9,771 bases of DNA, taken from positions 1 to 9,771 of the forward strand of contig URMR01000061.1 in assembly GCA_900548935.1 (NCBI GenBank). Reading direction: 5' to 3'. Below, in pieces: positions 6,419-9,771 of the stretch. The first letter of the stretch is position 1; each line of letters opens with the position of its first letter. The position numbers and the translations under genes were made by a program. The notes beneath the pieces were generated by a model that was given only the letters and a program-made list of their open reading frames with translations, ran no database searches and had not been told where the DNA came from. This stretch comes from an uncultured Collinsella sp. Lineage in GTDB: Bacteria > Actinomycetota > Coriobacteriia > Coriobacteriales > Coriobacteriaceae.

Positions 6419-8518
6419 TTAGGCGTTCTTGCTCATGACCTCGTCCACGATGGACTTGGGCGCGGGCTCATAAGAGTCGAACTGCATCGTGTAGGATGCA
6501 CGGCCCTGGGTCTGGGAGCGAAGGTCGGTAGCGTAACCGAACATCTCGCCCAGCGGCACCTTGGCACGGATGAGCTTGCTGTTCTTGCGATCCTCCATGC
6601 CCTCGATCTTGCCGCGGCGACCGGAGAGGTTGCCCATAACGTCGCCCATGTACTGCTCGGGGGTCTCGACCTCGACAGCCATGATCGGCTCGAGCAGCTG
6701 CGGATCGGACTTCTTGAGGGCGTCCTTGATAGCCATGGAACCGGCGATCTTGAAGGCGGCCTCGGAGGAGTCGACCTCGTGGTAGGAACCGTCGAACAGG
6801 GTGACCTTAACGTCGAGGACCGGGAAGCCGGCGATAACACCGGTGTTCAGGGCCTCCTGGATGCCCTTGTCGATGGACGGGATGTACTCCTTGGGCACGA
6901 CGCCGCCGACGATAGCGTTGACGAACTCGTAGCCGAAGCCCTCCTCCATCTTCTCGAGCTTGATGACGGCGTGGCCGTACTGACCGCGACCGCCGGACTG
7001 ACGGACGAACTTGCCCTCAGCCTTCTCGACGTCGTGACCAGCGGTCTCGCGGTAGGCAACCTGGGGCTTACCAACGTTAGCGTCAACCTTGAACTCGCGG
7101 AGCAGACGGTCGACGATGATCTCGAGGTGCAGCTCGCCCATGCCGGCGATGATGGTCTGGCCGGTCTCGTGGTTGGTGGACACCTGGAAGGTCGGGTCCT
7201 CCTCGGCGAGCTTGGTCAGAGCCAGGGACATCTTGTCCTGCTCTGCCTTGGTCTTGGGCTCGATGGCAACGTCGATAACGGGCTTAGCGAACTCAATCTT
7301 CTCGAGGACGATCTCCTTGCCCTCTTCGCACAGGGTGTCACCGGTGGTGGAGTTCTTGAAGCCGACGCAAGCGACGATGTCGCCGGCGGCAGCGTCGTCA
7401 CGGTCGATACGCTCGGCGGCGTTCATCTCGAGGATGCGGCCGAGGCGCTCGCGCTGACCGTTGGAAGCGTTGACCACGTAGGAGCCGGACTCGGCGCGGC
7501 CGGAGTAAACGCGGACATAGGTGAGCTTACCGACGAACGGGTCGGTCATGATCTTGAAGACCAGACCGGAGAAGGGCTCGTCGAAGGAAGGATGACGCTG
7601 AATCTCCTCGCCGGTGTCCGGATCGGTACCGGTGACGGCCTCAACGTCGAGCGGGCTGGGCAGGTAGTCGACGACAGCGTCGAGCAGCTCCTGAACGCCC
7701 TTGTTCTTGTAGGCGGAGCCCACGAAGACGAGGTTGAGCTCGTTGGCCAGAACGCCCTTGCGCAGAGCGGCCTTGAGCTCCTCGACGGTGAAGTCCTCCT
7801 CCATGAGGATCTTCTCCATGAGCTCGTCGTCAAAGCTGGCAGCAGCGTCGAGGAGCTCCTCGCGCTTGGTGGCAGCGATGTCGGCGAACTCAGCCGGGAT
7901 CTCGTCCATCGGCTCGGGGTAGGTCATACCCTTCTCGTCGGCCTTGAAGTCCCATGCAGTCATGGTGACCAGGTCGATGACGCCCCAGAAGTTGTCCTCG
8001 GCGCCCATCGGGACCTGAGCGGCCACGGCGTTAGCGTCGAGACGATCCTTCATGGTCTCGATAGCGTTGAAGAAGTCAGCGCCCACGCGGTCATACTTGT
8101 TGATGAAGGCGATGCGGGGGACGTTGAAGGTAGAAGCCTGACGCCAAACGGTCTCAGACTGGGGCTGAACGCCGGCAACGGCGTCGAAGACGGCGACAGC
8201 GCCATCGAGGACGCGCAGGCAGCGCTCGACCTCGGCGGTGAAGTCAACGTGGCCCGGGGTGTCGATGATCTGGATGCGGTAGTCCTTACCGTCCTTGTTC
8301 CAGAAGCACGTGGTAGCAGCGGAGGTAATGGTTACGCCGCGCTCCTGCTCCTGAACCATCCAGTCCATGGTGGCAGCGCCCTCATGGACCTCACCGATCT
8401 TGTGGGTCTTACCGGTGTAGTAAAGAATACGCTCGGTCGTGGTGGTCTTACCGGCATCGATGTGAGCCATGATGCCGATGTTACGGGTATCGGAAAGCTT
8501 GTACTTAGGCTTAGCCAT
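6419..8518 (-). CDS. fusA: Elongation factor G (EF-G)
   Basis: GTPase that drives tRNA-mRNA translocation and, with RRF, ribosome recycling. The 699-residue length is normal. Domain I has G1 AHIDAGKT (18-25), the switch I RGVTI (60-64), G3 DTPGH (86-90), G4 NKYD (140-143, where Met is usual at the third position) and G5 SAYKNKG (268-274). Domain II follows at about 310-400, then III, IV with SGGRGQYGHA (508-517) and the tip loop near 576-584, and V with YMGDVMGNLSGRRG (623-636) ending ATDLRSQTQGRASY. The ATG is preceded by AAGGA 6 nt away and lies 19 nt after rpsG. Codon use is strongly biased, as expected for a highly expressed gene. A very long antisense open frame is a by-product. Confidence 0.98.
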   Translation of the reverse strand: MAKPKYKLSDTRNIGIMAHIDAGKTTTTERILYYTGKTHKIGEVHEGAATMDWMVQEQERGVTITSAATTCFWNKDGKDYRIQIIDTPGHVDFTAEVERCLRVLDGAVAVFDAVAGVQPQSETVWRQASTFNVPRIAFINKYDRVGADFFNAIETMKDRLDANAVAAQVPMGAEDNFWGVIDLVTMTAWDFKADEKGMTYPEPMDEIPAEFADIAATKREELLDAAASFDDELMEKILMEEDFTVEELKAALRKGVLANELNLVFVGSAYKNKGVQELLDAVVDYLPSPLDVEAVTGTDPDTGEEIQRHPSFDEPFSGLVFKIMTDPFVGKLTYVRVYSGRAESGSYVVNASNGQRERLGRILEMNAAERIDRDDAAAGDIVACVGFKNSTTGDTLCEEGKEIVLEKIEFAKPVIDVAIEPKTKAEQDKMSLALTKLAEEDPTFQVSTNHETGQTIIAGMGELHLEIIVDRLLREFKVDANVGKPQVAYRETAGHDVEKAEGKFVRQSGGRGQYGHAVIKLEKMEEGFGYEFVNAIVGGVVPKEYIPSIDKGIQEALNTGVIAGFPVLDVKVTLFDGSYHEVDSSEAAFKIAGSMAIKDALKKSDPQLLEPIMAVEVETPEQYMGDVMGNLSGRRGKIEGMEDRKNSKLIRAKVPLGEMFGYATDLRSQTQGRASYTMQFDSYEPAPKSIVDEVMSKNA

Positions 8519-8537
8519 GTTAGTTCCTTACCTTAAC

Positions 8538-9011
8538 TTACCAACGATAGTGAGAGAACGCGCGGTTGGCCTCGGCCATCTTGAAGACGTCCTCACGCTT
8601 CTTGACGGAAGCGCCCAGGCCGTTGGAAGCGTCGAGGATCTCGTTGGCGAGACGCTCGGCCATGGTCTTCTCCTTGCGAGCGCGGGAGAAGTTGACGATC
8701 CAGCGGATACCCAGAGCGGTGGAACGACGGGAGTTGACCTCCATCGGGACCTGATAGGTAGCGCCACCGACACGCTTGGGCTTAACCTCGAGCGTGGGCT
8801 TGACGTTGTCCATAGCCTTCTTGAAGGTAGCGAGAGCGTCGCCACCCTCGGACTTCTCGGCAACGATCTCGAAAGCGGTGTAAACGATGCGCTCAGCGGT
8901 GGCCTTCTTGCCGTCAAGAAGGACCTTGTTGATGAGCTGAGTCACCAGGCGGTTGTTGTAAACGGCGTCAGGCTGAACCTCACGACGATTAGCTGCTGCA
9001 CGACGCGGCAT
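8538..9011 (-). CDS. rpsG: 30S ribosomal protein S7
   Basis: Primary binder of the 3' major domain of 16S rRNA, nucleating assembly of the 30S head and lying at the mRNA exit near the E site. The 157-residue protein has the S7 signature around PDAVYNNRLV...DGKK (14-36), the RNA-contacting KPKRVGGATYQVPMEV (77-92), SRRSTALGIRW (94-104), and the C-terminal AFSHYRW. The ATG has AAGGAG 7 nt upstream. It follows rpsL by 73 nt, a gap carrying a stable hairpin, and precedes fusA by 19 nt. In E. coli, S7 represses its own operon by binding the rpsL-rpsG intercistronic RNA, so that hairpin is a candidate equivalent. Confidence 0.98.
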   Translation of the reverse strand: MPRRAAANRREVQPDAVYNNRLVTQLINKVLLDGKKATAERIVYTAFEIVAEKSEGGDALATFKKAMDNVKPTLEVKPKRVGGATYQVPMEVNSRRSTALGIRWIVNFSRARKEKTMAERLANEILDASNGLGASVKKREDVFKMAEANRAFSHYRW

Positions 9012-9033
9012 GTGAAATCTCCTTAAGTGTCTA

Positions 9034-9059
9034 CCGTGCGGCGCTTAGGCGGCACACGG
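9034..9059 (-). promoter_or_regulatory. Hairpin in the rpsL-rpsG gap, candidate S7 autoregulatory site
   Basis: The minus-strand RNA can form a 7-bp outer stem (CCGTGTG / CGCACGG, one G-U), a C-C mismatch, then a 3-bp inner stem (CGC / GCG) with loop CTAA. It ends about 12 nt before the rpsG ribosome site and has no T-tract. Its position matches the place where E. coli S7 binds its mRNA. The fold is seen by eye; S7 binding is inference. Confidence 0.45.
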
Positions 9060-9084
9060 CGAAAGTATCAAAACGTTATCTGGC

Positions 9085-9462
9085 TTATTTAGCCTTGGGG
9101 CGCTTAGCACCGTACTTGGAACGGGCCTGCATACGGTTCTGGACCGGAGCAGCGTCGTAGGCGCCACGGATGACGTGATAACGGACACCAGGGAGGTCAC
9201 GGACACGGCCGCCGCGGACGAGCACGATGGAGTGCTCCTGCAGGTTGTGGCCCTCACCCGGGATGTAAGCAGTAACTTCGATGCCGTTGACGAGGCGAAC
9301 ACGGGCAACCTTACGAAGAGCCGAGTTCGGCTTCTTGGGGCTCGTGGTGAAGACGCGGGTGCACACGCCGCGCTTCTGGGAGTTGTGCTGCAGAGCAGCG
9401 TTCTTGGACTTCTTGGGCACGGAACGACGGCCCTGGCGAACCAGCTGGTTAATAGTAGGCAA
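9085..9462 (-). CDS. rpsL: 30S ribosomal protein S12
   Basis: Decoding-centre protein that contacts helices 27, 44 and 18 of 16S rRNA and sets translational accuracy. The 125-residue protein begins MPTINQLVRQGR and contains PKKPNSALRKVARVRL (42-57), IPGEGHNLQEHS (67-78) and RGGRVRDLPGVRYH (83-96). Lys43 and Lys44 are present, but position 88, normally Lys, is Arg here; K88R (K87R in mature E. coli numbering) is a known streptomycin-resistance substitution. The adjacent Asp89, the residue modified by RimO where that enzyme exists, is conserved. The start codon is TTG, with AAGGAG 6 nt upstream, and the N-terminus matches the family exactly. It is the first gene of the rpsL-rpsG-fusA-rpsJ operon, behind a good promoter. 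Confidence 0.98.
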   Translation of the reverse strand: MPTINQLVRQGRRSVPKKSKNAALQHNSQKRGVCTRVFTTSPKKPNSALRKVARVRLVNGIEVTAYIPGEGHNLQEHSIVLVRGGRVRDLPGVRYHVIRGAYDAAPVQNRMQARSKYGAKRPKAK

Positions 9463-9518
9463 AGCGTACTCCTTCTCGAATGATTCCAGCTTTCTGTAAA
9501 GTGCAACGGCTTGAATCG

Positions 9519-9536
9519 AGGGGTCAGCATCCCCCT
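9519..9536 (-). other. Hairpin in the rpsL 5' leader
   Basis: In the roughly 85-nt leader predicted between the promoter and rpsL, AGGGG and CCCCT arms form a 5-bp stem with an 8-nt loop. No T-tract follows, so it is not an evident attenuator. It may stabilise the transcript's 5' end. Confidence 0.35.
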
Positions 9537-9555
9537 ACGAAACACGCAGTTCGAT

Positions 9556-9584
9556 AGGATACGTGCCGTTAGCTGTGCCGTCAA
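9556..9584 (-). promoter_or_regulatory. Sigma70-type promoter of the rpsL operon
   Basis: On the minus strand, TTGACG (9584-9579) and TATCCT (9561-9556) are separated by exactly 17 nt: 5 of 6 and 4 of 6 consensus matches with ideal spacing. Transcription would begin near 9549, leaving a leader of about 85 nt before the rpsL TTG. This is the best promoter in the window and suits a highly expressed ribosomal operon. Confidence 0.75.
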
Positions 9585-9589
9585 CAGAC

Positions 9590-9771
9590 CACGCCGCCGG
9601 GCGTATCCCAAAATGAGCATATTTCCGCAAAGCCTACACAAAAGGAATCTCCTCCTGTGCGCGGGGACGGATCCCCGGCCCGGGCGGCACAGGAATCCGA
9701 CGTGCTCGTCGGGGCAACGTTCCCTGCCAAATAGGGACAGGTTTATTTTGGTCGGTTTTATCTGCGGAAAC
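9590..9771. other. Gene-free region upstream of rpsL with clustered inverted repeats
   Basis: No convincing gene is seen. An 8-bp inverted repeat TCCTGTGC / GCACAGGA (9653-9660 and 9687-9694) encloses a GGGGA-CGGA-TCCCC hairpin (9663-9676) and the palindrome GCCCGGGC (9678-9685). Next to it are a CCGACG-TGCT-CGTCGG hairpin (9697-9712) and a TCCCT / AGGGA pair (9721-9737), followed on the plus strand by a T-rich stretch. It could be the structured tail or terminator of an upstream gene, or a dispersed intergenic repeat; this window cannot decide. Confidence 0.4.

Noticed and set aside
6149..8536. 795-codon plus-strand open frame antisense to fusA
   Set aside because: It mirrors fusA almost exactly, is rich in Leu, Val, Gly and Asp with no recognisable domain, and is explained by the strong codon bias of fusA, which suppresses stops on the opposite strand.
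9045..9641. 198-codon minus-strand frame overlapping rpsL
   Set aside because: It overlaps all of rpsL in another frame and crosses the rpsL promoter; the Arg/Ser-rich composition is that of a shifted frame of a GC-rich gene.
9606..9771. Open minus-strand frame of about 55 codons entering from the right edge
   Set aside because: It is Pro/Arg-rich, runs through the inverted-repeat cluster and shows no family resemblance. A C-terminal end of an upstream gene cannot be excluded but is not supported.
1..9771. CRISPR arrays, tRNA or rRNA genes, insertion sequences, prophage or defence genes
   Set aside because: None seen: no regularly spaced repeats beyond the two-copy 20-mer, no transposase or integrase motifs, and nearly all the DNA is accounted for by housekeeping genes.

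Overview
The window looks like chromosomal core-gene DNA from a high-GC bacterium, most likely an actinobacterium of the class Coriobacteriia (Collinsella-like). That assignment is inferred from base composition, an all-type-II fatty acid synthesis cluster that uses FabK, and the protein sequences; no database search was possible. Every gene except one lies on the minus strand. I see no mobile element, CRISPR array, tRNA or rRNA.

Left part (1-4981, minus strand): a fatty acid synthesis (FAS II) operon read right to left as fabH - acpP - fabK - fabD - fabG - fabF. fabF runs off the left edge. Genes are tightly packed: acpP and fabK are 2 nt apart, fabK and fabD overlap by 13 nt, and the other gaps are 30-53 nt. 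The order matches the streptococcal fab cluster, so fabZ and the acetyl-CoA carboxylase genes may follow beyond the left edge. FabD loads malonyl groups onto AcpP, FabH starts chains, FabF elongates them, FabG reduces the keto group and FabK the enoyl group.

Middle (4982-5934): a divergent intergenic region separates fabH from birA, a plus-strand biotin-protein ligase without a DNA-binding domain. BirA would biotinylate acetyl-CoA carboxylase, which makes the malonyl-CoA used by the fab enzymes. The gap holds a striking 20-bp direct repeat (19/20 identical, 48-bp period) that is a good candidate operator pair.

Right part (5935-9771, minus strand): a ribosomal/translation operon read right to left as rpsL (S12) - rpsG (S7) - fusA (EF-G) - rpsJ (S10). 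It has a clear sigma70-type promoter before rpsL and a strong hairpin-plus-T-tract terminator after rpsJ, shared with the convergent birA. Unusual points are the lack of tuf after fusA, rpsJ cut off from the rest of the S10 operon, TTG starts on rpsL and rpsJ, and arginine at S12 position 88, where lysine is usual and K88R is a known streptomycin-resistance change. Small hairpins lie in several intercistronic gaps. The 309 nt upstream of rpsL hold its promoter, a leader and a GC-rich inverted-repeat cluster, but no convincing gene.
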